Part shown: one piece after another, positions 7,703 through 15,784 of the stretch
How positions within the stretch are numbered: position 1 is the first letter of the stretch
How the letters are laid out: each line of letters opens with the position of its first letter
Source: Actinomycetota bacterium
GTDB lineage: Bacteria > Actinomycetota > Thermoleophilia > RBG-16-64-13
Direction of reading: 5' to 3'
NCBI GenBank assembly: GCA_012523095.1
Contig: JAAYJE010000052.1
Span: forward strand, 1-60,565
Length of the DNA stretch: 60,565 nt
Made by a program: the position numbers and the translations under genes
The notes under the pieces: model-generated
Databases searched by the model: none
What the model was told of the DNA's origin: nothing
The model's input: only the letters and a program-made list of their open reading frames with translations

Positions 7703-8050
7703 CCGCTTGAGTGGTGGAGTATAGCATAGGGCGTCACAACCACGTCACCCGGTATGACGGGCCGATTGTTCCTGGAGCACCGACCCAACACGTTGACGCC
7801 GGCGCGTTGATATGCTCACATCTGACCCGGCCTCTCAGCCACTATGCTGCTCTGCGCCAACCTCGGTCCCCGGTCCTAGAACACCCCAAGCAGCCACGCG
7901 GTAGAATCGCTCTCGGCGTTTGTTGACATGCGGGGAAGGCATCCGCAGCGGCGAGGCGAACCACGACTTGACGGCGAATCGCGCAAGTGTTCGCTTCTTT
8001 CTGCCGATAACTCGACGAAAGGCAATCAGCGAAGGGTCGTACTCATACTG
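7703..8050. other. Intergenic region between tRNA-fMet and the NlpC/P60 gene
   Basis: Apart from the tRNA promoter at the left end, no gene is apparent. An in-frame ATG at 7928 could extend the NlpC/P60 gene but lacks a ribosome binding site. The 120 bases before ATG 8051 could be a structured leader; I found no clear match to the c-di-AMP riboswitch that often precedes such genes. Confidence 0.4.
7718..7723 (-). promoter_or_regulatory. -10 element of the tRNA-fMet promoter
   Basis: TATACT on the minus strand places the start about eight bases before the mature tRNA. The -35 is less clear; GTGACG 19 bases further upstream is the best match. Confidence 0.5.
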
Positions 8051-9328
8051 ATGGCTGGTAAGCGGTCCAACAGCAGGTGCTCATCGGACGCGTTCCTGAA
8101 CGCGCGCGGCCGCGTGTGCTTCGCGTTCGTGTCGCGACGTCTCCACGGCGCACCCCGACCACTCCGCGTCATCCCTCGCTGGCTGCTGGTGGGGATCGTC
8201 CTCCTGGCCGCCACCGTACTCTGCTGCGTCCTCTTCCCATTCGTGAGTCCGTCCCCGGCAAGAGCCATCCCCTTCGACCTACGCTCCGTCCAGCTTCCCG
8301 ACAACCTGGCCGCGGAGATCAACGACCTCAGTGTCCGTGCGAACCAAGTGCAGAGCGAGATAGACGCGCTTGACGTAGAACTCGAGCGGTGGACGGAGAA
8401 CTTCAACCACCTGCAGGTGAAGCTCGATGAGGTCAACGTGCAGATGGCCTCGCTCCGCCGAGAGTACCAAGCGGCCCAGGCCGAGCACGGCTACCGGGTC
8501 AAAAAGTTCGAGAAACGCCTCTGCGAGATCTATAAATCGGGAGGCAAGAGCGATCAATTCTTGGCCCTTCTCCTCGATTGCGGCGGGTTCGACGACTTCT
8601 TCAAGAGGGTGCGCCTCGTGGCCAGCCTGGCCGACCAGGATCAACGCATCGTCGACAACCTCAGCGAGAGCGCCAAGAAGCTCGATTCCCTCCTCGCCCA
8701 GATCGACGAGGCTAAGCGGGAACAACTTAGCATCAACAAGGAGATCAGCGGCCAGCGCAATCAGATCGCCGCTTCGCTGGCGGAGCGCGAGAGAACCCTC
8801 GCCGGTCTCGATGGCGAGATCCGTTCGATCATCGAAGCAGAGCACGACCGCCAGGAGCAAGAACGGGCCGCACTGACGGAATCCCTGAAGGCCACTCTGC
8901 AAGGCCGATCATACAGCGGCCTGATCCCCAAGACCGATGACGAAGTCGTCGCTCAGCTCCTCGAGACGGCCGCCTTCTATCTCGGCATACCGTACGTATG
9001 GGCGGGTGACCGACCGTCGACCGGCTTCGACTGCTCCGGGCTCACCCAGTACGTGTATGGACAGCACGGTGTCTATCTGCCCCATTACTCCGGCTACCAG
9101 GCTCGAATGGGCCGGCCGGTGATGCCCGAAGACCTCAGGCCGGGCGACTTACTCTGCTTCGGCGATCCCGTCCACCACGTGGGCATCTACATCGGCGAAG
9201 GCATGTTCATCCACGCTCCCCGCACCGGTGACGTGGTCAGCATCTGGATGGTCGACTGGAAGACCAACCTATCCCACATCCGTCGCTTCGACCCACAACC
9301 CAGGTACGGACTTCCCACGGTCAACTAG
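8051..9328 (+). CDS. Secreted or anchored NlpC/P60 peptidoglycan hydrolase with coiled coil
   Basis: The protein of about 425 residues has a basic start and one hydrophobic segment (WLLVGIVLLAATVLCCVLF), acting as signal peptide or anchor. A long coiled coil follows (LAAEINDLSVRANQVQSEID onward), then a C-terminal NlpC/P60 domain. The catalytic Cys is in GFDCSGLTQYVYG and the His in HHVGIYIGEGMFIHAPR. Such enzymes cut the gamma-D-Glu-meso-DAP bond or nearby peptide bonds during growth and division, and the coiled coil usually controls or tethers them. I prefer ATG 8051 over the in-frame ATG 7928, which adds 41 atypical residues, but the start is uncertain. Confidence 0.88.
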   Translation: MAGKRSNSRCSSDAFLNARGRVCFAFVSRRLHGAPRPLRVIPRWLLVGIVLLAATVLCCVLFPFVSPSPARAIPFDLRSVQLPDNLAAEINDLSVRANQVQSEIDALDVELERWTENFNHLQVKLDEVNVQMASLRREYQAAQAEHGYRVKKFEKRLCEIYKSGGKSDQFLALLLDCGGFDDFFKRVRLVASLADQDQRIVDNLSESAKKLDSLLAQIDEAKREQLSINKEISGQRNQIAASLAERERTLAGLDGEIRSIIEAEHDRQEQERAALTESLKATLQGRSYSGLIPKTDDEVVAQLLETAAFYLGIPYVWAGDRPSTGFDCSGLTQYVYGQHGVYLPHYSGYQARMGRPVMPEDLRPGDLLCFGDPVHHVGIYIGEGMFIHAPRTGDVVSIWMVDWKTNLSHIRRFDPQPRYGLPTVN

Positions 9329-9345
9329 TCCGGTAGAATAGGGAC

Positions 9346-9663
9346 ATGACGGTCGCCACGATCATAATGATCGTCCTCATATGCGTCGGCTGCGCCCTCC
9401 TGATCGCCGGACTGACGGCGGTGGGGCTCCCGGCCTACCGGCTCTCCAAGGCCGCCCGAAAGGCGGGCATCGCCTCCAAGGCCGATGTCGAAGAAGTAAG
9501 ACGCCGGATCCGCGCTGTGGAGATCCGTGCGCGAGAAGTCCAAAAAAGACAAGAAGTCGTGGCCGAAGGGCTGCGACGCCTTTCGGCCACGACTGATCAG
9601 TTGGCCTACCTGAAGGCCGAATACGACCGGTCGGTCGGCCGCCTCTTCAGGCTGAAGTCCTAG
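9346..9663 (+). CDS. Small membrane-anchored coiled-coil protein
   Basis: The 105-residue product has one N-terminal membrane segment (VATIIMIVLICVGCALLIAG). A charged helix predicted to be coiled coil follows (SKADVEEVRRRIRAVEIRA, then EVVAEGLRRLSATTDQLAYL). The gene starts 17 bases after the NlpC/P60 stop and is likely co-transcribed, suggesting an envelope role. Its TAG stop at 9661-9663 interlocks with the stop of the convergent Nfu gene through a shared CTAG. No family name assigned. Confidence 0.75.
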   Translation: MTVATIIMIVLICVGCALLIAGLTAVGLPAYRLSKAARKAGIASKADVEEVRRRIRAVEIRAREVQKRQEVVAEGLRRLSATTDQLAYLKAEYDRSVGRLFRLKS

Positions 9664-9884
9664 ACCCCCTGCACTTCGACGATCTCGGGGATCTGCTCCT
9701 TCAGCACCCGCTCGACGCCCATGCGCAGAGTCATCTGCGACATGGGACAGCTCCCGCAGGCGCCGACCAGCTTGACCTTCACGATACCGGTGGCCTCGTC
9801 AACATCGACCAACTCGACATTGCCACCGTCGTTTTGCAGGGCCGGCCGGATGAGGTCCAGTGCCTTTTCAACGCGGTCTTTCAC
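9660..9884 (-). CDS. NifU-like (Nfu) Fe-S cluster scaffold/carrier domain protein
   Basis: The 74-residue protein is a stand-alone Nfu domain: RVEKALDLIRPALQNDGGNV, then VKVKLVGACGSCPMSQMTLR. The CGSC motif (Cys-x-x-Cys) binds a bridging [4Fe-4S] cluster and hands it to target enzymes. GTG 9884 follows AGGAG at good spacing and gives the usual length. It lies downstream of the thiolase gene on the same strand. An Nfu carrier fits a genome with so many Fe-S proteins nearby. Confidence 0.9.
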   Translation of the reverse strand: MKDRVEKALDLIRPALQNDGGNVELVDVDEATGIVKVKLVGACGSCPMSQMTLRMGVERVLKEQIPEIVEVQGV

Positions 9885-9912
9885 GTGCTTCTCCTGTCTC
9901 GCTGCTTTGAAA

Positions 9913-11097
9913 TCAGACCTTGATGATGGTCGCGATACCCTGGCCACCGCCGATGCACATGGTGGCGAGGCCGTACACGCCACCCTCCTGCTTGAGGGCA
10001 TAGATGAGGGTGGTGAGGATACGTGCGCCAGAGGCGCCGATGGGGTGGCCAAGTGCGATGGCGCCCCCGTAGAGGTTGACTTTGCTCATGTCCAGCCCCA
10101 GTTCCTGAGCCACAGCTCCGGCCTGGGCGGCGAAGGCCTCGTTGGCCTCGATCACATCCATCTGATCGATTGACATACCCGTTTTGGCCAGGACCTTCTT
10201 GGTTGCATGGAAGGGGCCCATGCCCATATACGCGGGATCCAGAGCGGCGGTCGCGTAACCGATGATGGTGGCGAGGGGCTTGATGCCCTTCTTATCAGCC
10301 CATTCCTTAGACGCCACCACGAAAGCCGCGGCCGCGTCGTTGATGCCGGAAGCGTTGCCGGCCGTCACCGTGCCGCCCTCTTTCTTGAACGCGGTGGACA
10401 GCTTGGCCAGACCTTCGAGTGTGGTTTCGGCCCGCGGGTGCTCGTCGGTATCGAACACCTTGGGGTCGCCCTTCCTCTGCGGGATGACCACCGGCACGAT
10501 CTCGGCCTTGAACTTGCCGTCGGCGATGGCCGCGGCGGCCTTACGCTGGCTGTCGTACCCGATCTGGTCCTGGACCTCGCGGGTAATACCATACTTCTCG
10601 GCCACGTTCTCAGCCGTTATGCCCATGTGGTACTCGCCGAGAGCACACCGTAGACCGTCCATGATCATCTCATCAACAAGGACACCGTCCCCCATGCGGT
10701 ATCCCTGGCGAGCCTTCGGGACCAGGTAGGGAGCCCACGTCATGTTCTCCATGCCGCCGGCCACCATGACCTCAGCCTCGCCGGCTCTGATGGCGTTGGC
10801 GGCCTCGTGCACGCTCTTCATACCCGAGCCGCACACGATGTTGAGAGTCCACGCGGGGATCTCTTGGGGTATGCCCGCGGCCAGGGAGGCCTGTCGGGCG
10901 GGGTTCTGGCCCTGACCCGCCGTGAGAACGTTGCCCATGATGACTTCTTCGACCTCAGCGGTGTCGATACCGGCGCGCTTCACGGCCTCGGCAATAGCGA
11001 TAGAGCCGAGCTTCCAAGCCGGAATATCGGCCAGAGTGCCCAGGTAGCGACCCACCGGGGTGCGGGCAGCGCTAAGAATCACGACTTCTCGAGACAA
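9913..11097 (-). CDS. Acetyl-CoA C-acetyltransferase (thiolase)
   Basis: The 394-residue protein is a biosynthetic or degradative thiolase that joins two acetyl-CoA into acetoacetyl-CoA, or the reverse. The nucleophile Cys is in [18 protein letters not shown]. The catalytic His is in [16 protein letters not shown], and the second Cys in [18 protein letters not shown] 11097 is the likely start because AAGGAG lies seven bases upstream and the protein then begins [16 protein letters not shown], as is typical; an upstream GTG/ATG would add an odd tail. Whether it serves butyrate, PHB or beta-oxidation cannot be told, as no partner genes are adjacent. Confidence 0.93.
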   Translation of the reverse strand: MSREVVILSAARTPVGRYLGTLADIPAWKLGSIAIAEAVKRAGIDTAEVEEVIMGNVLTAGQGQNPARQASLAAGIPQEIPAWTLNIVCGSGMKSVHEAANAIRAGEAEVMVAGGMENMTWAPYLVPKARQGYRMGDGVLVDEMIMDGLRCALGEYHMGITAENVAEKYGITREVQDQIGYDSQRKAAAAIADGKFKAEIVPVVIPQRKGDPKVFDTDEHPRAETTLEGLAKLSTAFKKEGGTVTAGNASGINDAAAAFVVASKEWADKKGIKPLATIIGYATAALDPAYMGMGPFHATKKVLAKTGMSIDQMDVIEANEAFAAQAGAVAQELGLDMSKVNLYGGAIALGHPIGASGARILTTLIYALKQEGGVYGLATMCIGGGQGIATIIKV

Positions 11098-11199
11098 GGG
11101 GGATCTCCTTTCATATTCAAACGCGCATTGATGCACGAAGTGTACCGAAAGAAGATACCACCCTTGATACCTCTTGACCTACCGACATACCGCTTCGAT

Positions 11200-11469
11200 C
11201 TACAGGTCTTCAGGGTGTGGACCCGCCCAGGGTCTGGGGCCGGCCAGCGCCCGCGAGATCTCCACACCATTGTCGGTCAGCAACTCGACGAGCCCGGCGG
11301 TCATGGGCCAGTGTTCCTGCGCCCGCTCGCTGCCCACCGCGCCGTCGCGTGACACGAAATGCGCGGTCACCCGCAACTCCCCATCGATATCGTCAACGAG
11401 GAGCTTGTACCCTTGGGACAGCCAGTACACGAGCTTGGCTTCGTACTCACGGAGAAGCGTCGGTTCCAT
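11200..11469 (-). CDS. Small uncharacterised protein
   Basis: ATG 11469 follows GGGAGG and encodes 89 residues: MEPTLLREYEAKLVYWLSQG, YKLLVDDIDGELRVTAHFVS, then ERAQEHWPMTAGLVELLTDN. It is soluble, with mixed helix and strand. It is upstream of the thiolase gene on the same strand with about 100 bases between them. No family recognised. Confidence 0.65.
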   Translation of the reverse strand: MEPTLLREYEAKLVYWLSQGYKLLVDDIDGELRVTAHFVSRDGAVGSERAQEHWPMTAGLVELLTDNGVEISRALAGPRPWAGPHPEDL

Positions 11470-11538
11470 ATAGCCTCCCTTCGAGTGCGTGGGCTTATCA
11501 GTTTTCTAACCGTTTCGGACGGCCCGCAAACCCTCCGT

Positions 11539-11994
11539 TCAGGCGTCGGCCGTCTGGGGCGGCCGCCAACCGGCGCTGAAGAGGAAGAACAGGGCCGACG
11601 TCCTACCCAAGTGGGCGAACGTCTGAGTCAACTGCTCGGCCGCCATGTCCAGGTCTTCCGGCGCGCCCAGCCCGGCGATATAGGAGTGGAACGAGGCCTG
11701 GTCCTTCAGGTTTTCGACGAACCGTTTGGCGTTCTCAATCACTGCTTCGATCTTGCGCCGGTTGCGGATGACCCCGGGGTCGCCGAGGAGACGGGAGACG
11801 TCCGCCTCGCCCATCGCGGCCACCTTGGCCGGGTCGAAGCCGTGAAAAGCGCGCCCCATCTCTTTCCATCGTGACTCCACCACCTTGGGGCCCAACCCGG
11901 CCGAGAACACAGCCCTCGCCAGAAGCCCGAAATACTCCTGGTCGGACTGTGGATATTCGCCGGCCCGGTGCATCCATGCCTGTTTCTCGAACAT
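11539..11994 (-). CDS. DNA-3-methyladenine glycosylase I-like protein (Tag family, short)
   Basis: The 151-residue protein starts at ATG 11994 behind AAGGAGG. It resembles Tag from the block SDQEYFGLLARAVFSAGLGP, VVESRWKEMGRAFHGFDPAK and DPGVIRNRRKIEAVIENAKR, followed by a C-terminal region with QLTQTFAHLGRTSAL. Tag removes 3-methyladenine from alkylated DNA by a helix-hairpin-helix fold. It is shorter than typical Tag (about 185 residues). The N-terminal Cys-Trp-Cys/His region that helps form the zinc site is missing, and the C-terminal His/Cys pair is not evident. It is either a divergent, zinc-free relative or a DNA-binding derivative. Confidence 0.75.
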   Translation of the reverse strand: MFEKQAWMHRAGEYPQSDQEYFGLLARAVFSAGLGPKVVESRWKEMGRAFHGFDPAKVAAMGEADVSRLLGDPGVIRNRRKIEAVIENAKRFVENLKDQASFHSYIAGLGAPEDLDMAAEQLTQTFAHLGRTSALFFLFSAGWRPPQTADA

Positions 11995-12115
11995 GACTCC
12001 TCCTTGCCCTCGATCGTCTCTCCATGTCTTCACGACGGGGCGATGGTAGAGGGAGGAACGGCCGGGGTCTCTACAACGGAAGTTGAATCTTGGCGCGGAC
12101 GCGGGGGTGCTTCCT

Positions 12116-12736
12116 CTATGCACCCAGTTCGCGCACCCCACGCCTCGGCACGATCTCCACGATGCGGTCGGCCAGCCGCCGGGCTTCTCCGAGGTCGTGG
12201 GTCACATACACGACCGTAGCCCGTCGCTCCCTGATGATGCTCTCCAGGATGTCCATGAGCGAGCTCTTGAGGACCGTGTCGACACTGCTGAAAGGCTCGT
12301 CCAGAAGCAGGATACGCGGTTCGACCGCGAAGGCCCTCGCGACCGACACCCGCTGGGCCATGCCGCCGCTCAGCTCGGCCGGGTGGTACCCCTCGAAGCC
12401 CGCCAATCCTACTCGCTCCAACCAACCGGCGGCGGCCGCCCGCGCCCCGGCCTTGTCTTTCCCTTGGGCGCGGAGTGACCCGGCCACATTGTCGAGTGCG
12501 GTCCTCCAGGGCAGCAATCGAGGCTCCTGGAAGACATAGCCGACGGCGCCCTCGGCGACGGTGACCGTCCCCGTGTCGGGCGGCACGATCCCTGTGATGA
12601 GCTTGAGCATGGTCGTCTTGCCCGACCCGGACGGCCCCACCACTCCCAGGATCTCCCCCGTCGCCACGTGGAGAGAGAGATCGTTGAAGACTTTGAGCGA
12701 ATCGAAGGCCTTGCTCACGTTCTGGAAGGTGATCAT
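12116..12736 (-). CDS. ABC transporter ATPase (SsuB/TauB-like)
   Basis: The 206-residue ATPase has Walker A VGPSGSGKTTMLKLITGI, a Q-loop near YVFQEPRLLPW, signature ELSGGMAQRVSVARA, Walker B RILLLDEPFSSVD and the H-loop VVYVTHDLGEARRL. The LLPW after the Q-loop is typical of the nitrate/sulfonate/taurine group. It powers import by the permease whose gene overlaps it: the permease TGA and this ATG share ATGA. It is slightly short at the C-terminus compared with SsuB. Confidence 0.92.
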   Translation of the reverse strand: MITFQNVSKAFDSLKVFNDLSLHVATGEILGVVGPSGSGKTTMLKLITGIVPPDTGTVTVAEGAVGYVFQEPRLLPWRTALDNVAGSLRAQGKDKAGARAAAAGWLERVGLAGFEGYHPAELSGGMAQRVSVARAFAVEPRILLLDEPFSSVDTVLKSSLMDILESIIRERRATVVYVTHDLGEARRLADRIVEIVPRRGVRELGA

Positions 12737-13503
12737 CCGGCCTCCTTCCTCCAGCGCAACACGCGTCTCTTCAGCGGACGCAGGACGCCGAACTCGATGA
12801 CGGCCATGAGGGCCAAGAGCACGACGATCCAGGCGAACAGCTGAGGTGCGTCCAGATTGCTGTTGGCTCGGTAGAAGGCATGCCCGATCCCGCTCAGAGC
12901 CCCGAGCACCTCCGCCAGCACGGTCGCCCGCACCGCGATGCCCGTCGACAGCGTGAGCCCGGCCATCACCGGCGACGCTATGCCGGGCAGGTAGATCTCG
13001 CCCAGCAGCAGGCGACGTGGGAAGTGATAGACACGCCCCATCTCCACCAGCTTGGGGTCGACAGATCGGATCCCGGAGACCGTATTCACATACATGGTGG
13101 GCCAAACGATCAGCGCCACGATGAAGATCACGGTGAAGTCGCCCAAACCGAACCAGAACATGGCCAGTACGGCGATGATGACCGCCGGGATGGTCATGCC
13201 TGCCCAGCGCAGGGGCTCGAGGAAAGAACGCACCCGGCCCTCCATGCCCGCCAGCACCCCCAGGACCAGTCCGGCGCCCGCCCCTACAGCCAGCCCGATC
13301 ACCAGCCGCTTGAGCGTGATGAGCAACTCGACCCACAGCCTGCTCCCCCACGCCAGGCCGGCAAGCGCTTTGGCCGTGTCCACGGGAGAAGCCATGATGG
13401 CCGGATTCACCACCAAAGACAGAAGCTCCCACAACGCCAGGATGGCGGCGACCCCCAGGGCCGCGTAGAGCGACCTCCTATGGGACGTAGTAGAACGCAT
13501 CAT
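12733..13503 (-). CDS. ABC transporter permease (SsuC/TauC-like)
   Basis: The 256-residue membrane protein has about six hydrophobic segments, beginning LYAALGVAAILALWELLSLV. The EAA-type loop that docks the ATPase is near VDPKLVEMGRVYHFPRRLLL, with the binding-protein-dependent permease ending ATVLAEVLGALSGIGHAFYR. It overlaps the upstream binding-protein gene by 26 bases and the downstream ATPase gene by 4, so all three are one operon. Substrate unknown; relatives carry sulfonates, nitrate, bicarbonate or thiamine precursors. Confidence 0.92.
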   Translation of the reverse strand: MMRSTTSHRRSLYAALGVAAILALWELLSLVVNPAIMASPVDTAKALAGLAWGSRLWVELLITLKRLVIGLAVGAGAGLVLGVLAGMEGRVRSFLEPLRWAGMTIPAVIIAVLAMFWFGLGDFTVIFIVALIVWPTMYVNTVSGIRSVDPKLVEMGRVYHFPRRLLLGEIYLPGIASPVMAGLTLSTGIAVRATVLAEVLGALSGIGHAFYRANSNLDAPQLFAWIVVLLALMAVIEFGVLRPLKRRVLRWRKEAG

Positions 13504-14536
13504 CCGGCGATCTGCCGCCGATGACCTCGGGAGAGAATTCCGCCAGGTTCGCGTAGAACCGCTCCAGATAGGGACGCGCCACGTCCGCCGGAGTGAATCT
13601 CCAGGTGATGCTCTCGAGCGACGCGGTCATTATAGGAGCTTTGAGCCCAAGCTGAGGGAGCTCAGTCTCGACGAGCTCACCGGCCGCCACCGGGTCCTCG
13701 AGCATCCAGTCCACCGCCGCCTGGTACTCGCGCTGGAAGGTCGCGACAACCCACGGCGCGTCCAGGACACGCGGCGTGGCCACCGTGCCGGCGATGGGAG
13801 TGTCGTCGGAGGGGGTGGTGGCTCCGACCCAGGCGGCGTCGAAGGCGAGCGCCTTGCGGAGAGGCCTCTCACCGGTCTTGGTCTGCATGACGACTGCGGT
13901 CGCGAGCGCCTCGCTCAGCACCGCATTGTCAACCTGGCCGGCCAGCAGCAGTTGGGCGGCCTGGGTGGGGTCGGTGGCGTAGCGGAAGGCGAAATCCTTC
14001 TCTGGATCCAGCCCTTCTTTCGCGCACAGGAACCGGAACATCACGTCGGGCACACTGCCCTGGAGCGACACCACCAATGATTGTCCCTTGATGTCACTGA
14101 AACCGGTGGCCTGGGGGTCGGCCGTCACCAGATAGGTGATATTCCACACTGAGATGTCGAGCAGTTTGATCTCCAGACCCTTGTTATAGAAGACGGCGGC
14201 GTTGTTGGAGGGCATGGTAACGAAGTCGCCCTGGCGGCCCGCCACTATGGCCTTCAGCTGGTCGGCGTTCTCCCAGATCACGAGCTCGGTCTCTTCCGCC
14301 ACCTCGACTAATTTGTCATTCACGGCCAAGTAGGCCATCGGAACGGCCATGGGCCCCGGGGGGGCCACCAAAGTCAGTTTACTCAACGTAGGCGCCGATG
14401 TGGCGGTCACGCCCGCCGACGTCGCAGTGCCGATCTCAGACGTCGTGGTCCGGACGTCCGACGACCCGCAACCCACGACAAGAAGAGCCATCGACAGAAT
14501 GGCGAGCGTCATCAGCATCTTGCGACAAGCCGGCAT
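13478..14536 (-). CDS. ABC transporter substrate-binding lipoprotein (NMT1/SsuA-like)
   Basis: The 352-residue protein has a lipoprotein signal (KMLMTLAILSMALLVVGCGS; lipobox VVGC with Cys about residue 23) and a Thr-rich spacer. A periplasmic-binding-protein II fold follows: LTLVAPPGPMAVPMAYLAVN, IKGQSLVVSLQGSVPDVMFR and DPTQAAQLLLAGQVDNAVLS, as in SsuA/TauA/THI5-like proteins. It should capture a small substrate outside the membrane. ATG 14536 follows GGAAAGGA. The gene is first in the operon and divergent from the Rex-DRTGG gene, so the shared 128-base gap may let Rex influence both. Confidence 0.88.
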   Translation of the reverse strand: MPACRKMLMTLAILSMALLVVGCGSSDVRTTTSEIGTATSAGVTATSAPTLSKLTLVAPPGPMAVPMAYLAVNDKLVEVAEETELVIWENADQLKAIVAGRQGDFVTMPSNNAAVFYNKGLEIKLLDISVWNITYLVTADPQATGFSDIKGQSLVVSLQGSVPDVMFRFLCAKEGLDPEKDFAFRYATDPTQAAQLLLAGQVDNAVLSEALATAVVMQTKTGERPLRKALAFDAAWVGATTPSDDTPIAGTVATPRVLDAPWVVATFQREYQAAVDWMLEDPVAAGELVETELPQLGLKAPIMTASLESITWRFTPADVARPYLERFYANLAEFSPEVIGGRSPDDAFYYVP

Positions 14537-14572
14537 GCGATTCCTTTCCTTTGCTTACAAGTCGATTTTACA

Positions 14573-14601
14573 TTGACGTATGTGCCCCGGCAGAGTAAAT
14601 T
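14573..14601 (+). promoter_or_regulatory. Promoter of the Rex-DRTGG operon
   Basis: TTGACG (14573-14578) and TAAATT (14596-14601) are exactly 17 bases apart. Transcription would begin near 14608, about 57 bases before ATG 14665. Confidence 0.6.
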
Positions 14602-14617
14602 GTGAAACACGTAACAG
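14600..14617 (+). promoter_or_regulatory. Candidate Rex operator overlapping the -10/+1
   Basis: TTGTGAA at 14600-14606 matches one half of the Rex consensus TTGTGAAnnnnTTCACAA. The other half (GTAACAG, 14611-14617) keeps four of seven positions. It overlaps the end of the -10 and the predicted start site, so a bound Rex would block its own promoter. An adjacent inverted repeat TAAC-AGC-GTTA (14612-14622) might widen the site. Confidence 0.45.
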
Positions 14618-14664
14618 CGTTATCTGCGTAACGATACCTCTTGCAAGGAGTACGCGCCAGGGAT

Positions 14665-15771
14665 ATGGCCACAGCGGGAAAGCCGACGGTTTCTCGCAAG
14701 ACGGTCAACAGGCTCAGCCTGTACCGAAGGTTGCTCGACAACCTGAGACAGTCCGGCACCACCAACATCTATTCACACGAACTTGCCCATCTCGCCGGAG
14801 TGAGCGCCACCCAAGTCCGTCGGGATCTCATGGTCATCGGCTATTCCGGCAGCCCCAACAAAGGTTATGAGGTCGAGACCTGCCTGGCCAGCATCGAGAA
14901 CCTGCTCGAAGGCACCAGCCGCCAGGACGTGGCTCTGGTAGGGCTGGGCAGGCTGGGCCGCTCCCTCCTGATCCACTTCGCCGGCCAGCGCCCCTTGCTG
15001 GGCATCGCCGCCGGCTTCGACGCCGACGAGTCTCTGGTCGGGGCCTCCATCGAAGGGTGCCCCATATACGGAGTGACCGAGATGGAACGGGTGGTCTCGG
15101 AGATGGGCATCCGTATCGCCATCTTGGCCGTGCCGCCCGAAATGGCGCAGAGTGTGGCCGAGATCTTAGTCCGAGCCGGGGTGCGCAGCTTCGTCGACTT
15201 CACCGGCATCCCCCTGCAGGTGCCCGAAGATGTGTTCGTCGATCACATGGATATCACGTCCGCGCTGGAGTCCGCCGCCTTCTTCGCCAGACAAGAGCAG
15301 CCGGTGTCGCCCACCGTGGAGAACGGTGCGGAGAACGGCGCGGACAATGGCGTGGAGAACGGATCCGAACCCGACATCGACCCCATGATCCGTACCATCG
15401 ACACCCTGCTGGCCGGAGCCAACATGAAGCTGGACGAACTCGCCACGAAGATCGGAGCCCGGATACTGACCCCCGGACTCAAGGGCGGCAAAGAGGTGAC
15501 CCGCATCTACGCCGGAGACAGGGTGAGCGACCTCTTGAACGAGGCGTCGAACAAGACCCTGCTCGTGACGAACCTGGCCAATCTGCAGATGGTTCGGGTA
15601 GCCGAGCTCATGGAGGTGCCCGGCATCTGTTTCGTCGACGGAGTCGATCCAAGCCAGGAGATCATCGAACTCGCCACCGAGAACGGTACTCTGCTCATGG
15701 TCTCGCCCGTAGGTGTCTTCGAGACCTGCGGCCTCATCTACCAACTGCTGACCTCCGATTCCCAGAACTGA
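14665..15771 (+). CDS. rex: Redox-sensing repressor Rex fused to a DRTGG-like domain
   Basis: The N-terminal about 210 residues are Rex. They comprise a winged helix (SRKTVNRLSLYRRLLDNLRQ; HLAGVSATQVRRDLMVIGY) and a Rossmann fold with VALVGLGRLGRSLL (GxGxxG), which senses the NADH/NAD+ ratio. A repetitive acidic linker (ENGAENGADNGVENG) joins it to a second domain of about 120 residues (KIGARILTPGLKGGKEVTRI; ASNKTLLVTNLANLQMVRVA) that resembles the DRTGG family. Ordinary Rex is about 210-225 residues, so this 368-residue fusion is unusual. ATG 14665 is preferred over TTG 14641, which lies on the AAGGAG. It heads a forward operon of redox genes. Confidence 0.88.
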   Translation: MATAGKPTVSRKTVNRLSLYRRLLDNLRQSGTTNIYSHELAHLAGVSATQVRRDLMVIGYSGSPNKGYEVETCLASIENLLEGTSRQDVALVGLGRLGRSLLIHFAGQRPLLGIAAGFDADESLVGASIEGCPIYGVTEMERVVSEMGIRIAILAVPPEMAQSVAEILVRAGVRSFVDFTGIPLQVPEDVFVDHMDITSALESAAFFARQEQPVSPTVENGAENGADNGVENGSEPDIDPMIRTIDTLLAGANMKLDELATKIGARILTPGLKGGKEVTRIYAGDRVSDLLNEASNKTLLVTNLANLQMVRVAELMEVPGICFVDGVDPSQEIIELATENGTLLMVSPVGVFETCGLIYQLLTSDSQN

Positions 15772-15784
15772 CGCCACGTACATC

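Noticed and set aside
7928-8050. Possible c-di-AMP (ydaO-type) riboswitch ahead of the NlpC/P60 gene.
   Set aside because: The expected conserved blocks could not be matched by eye; a covariance-model search would decide.
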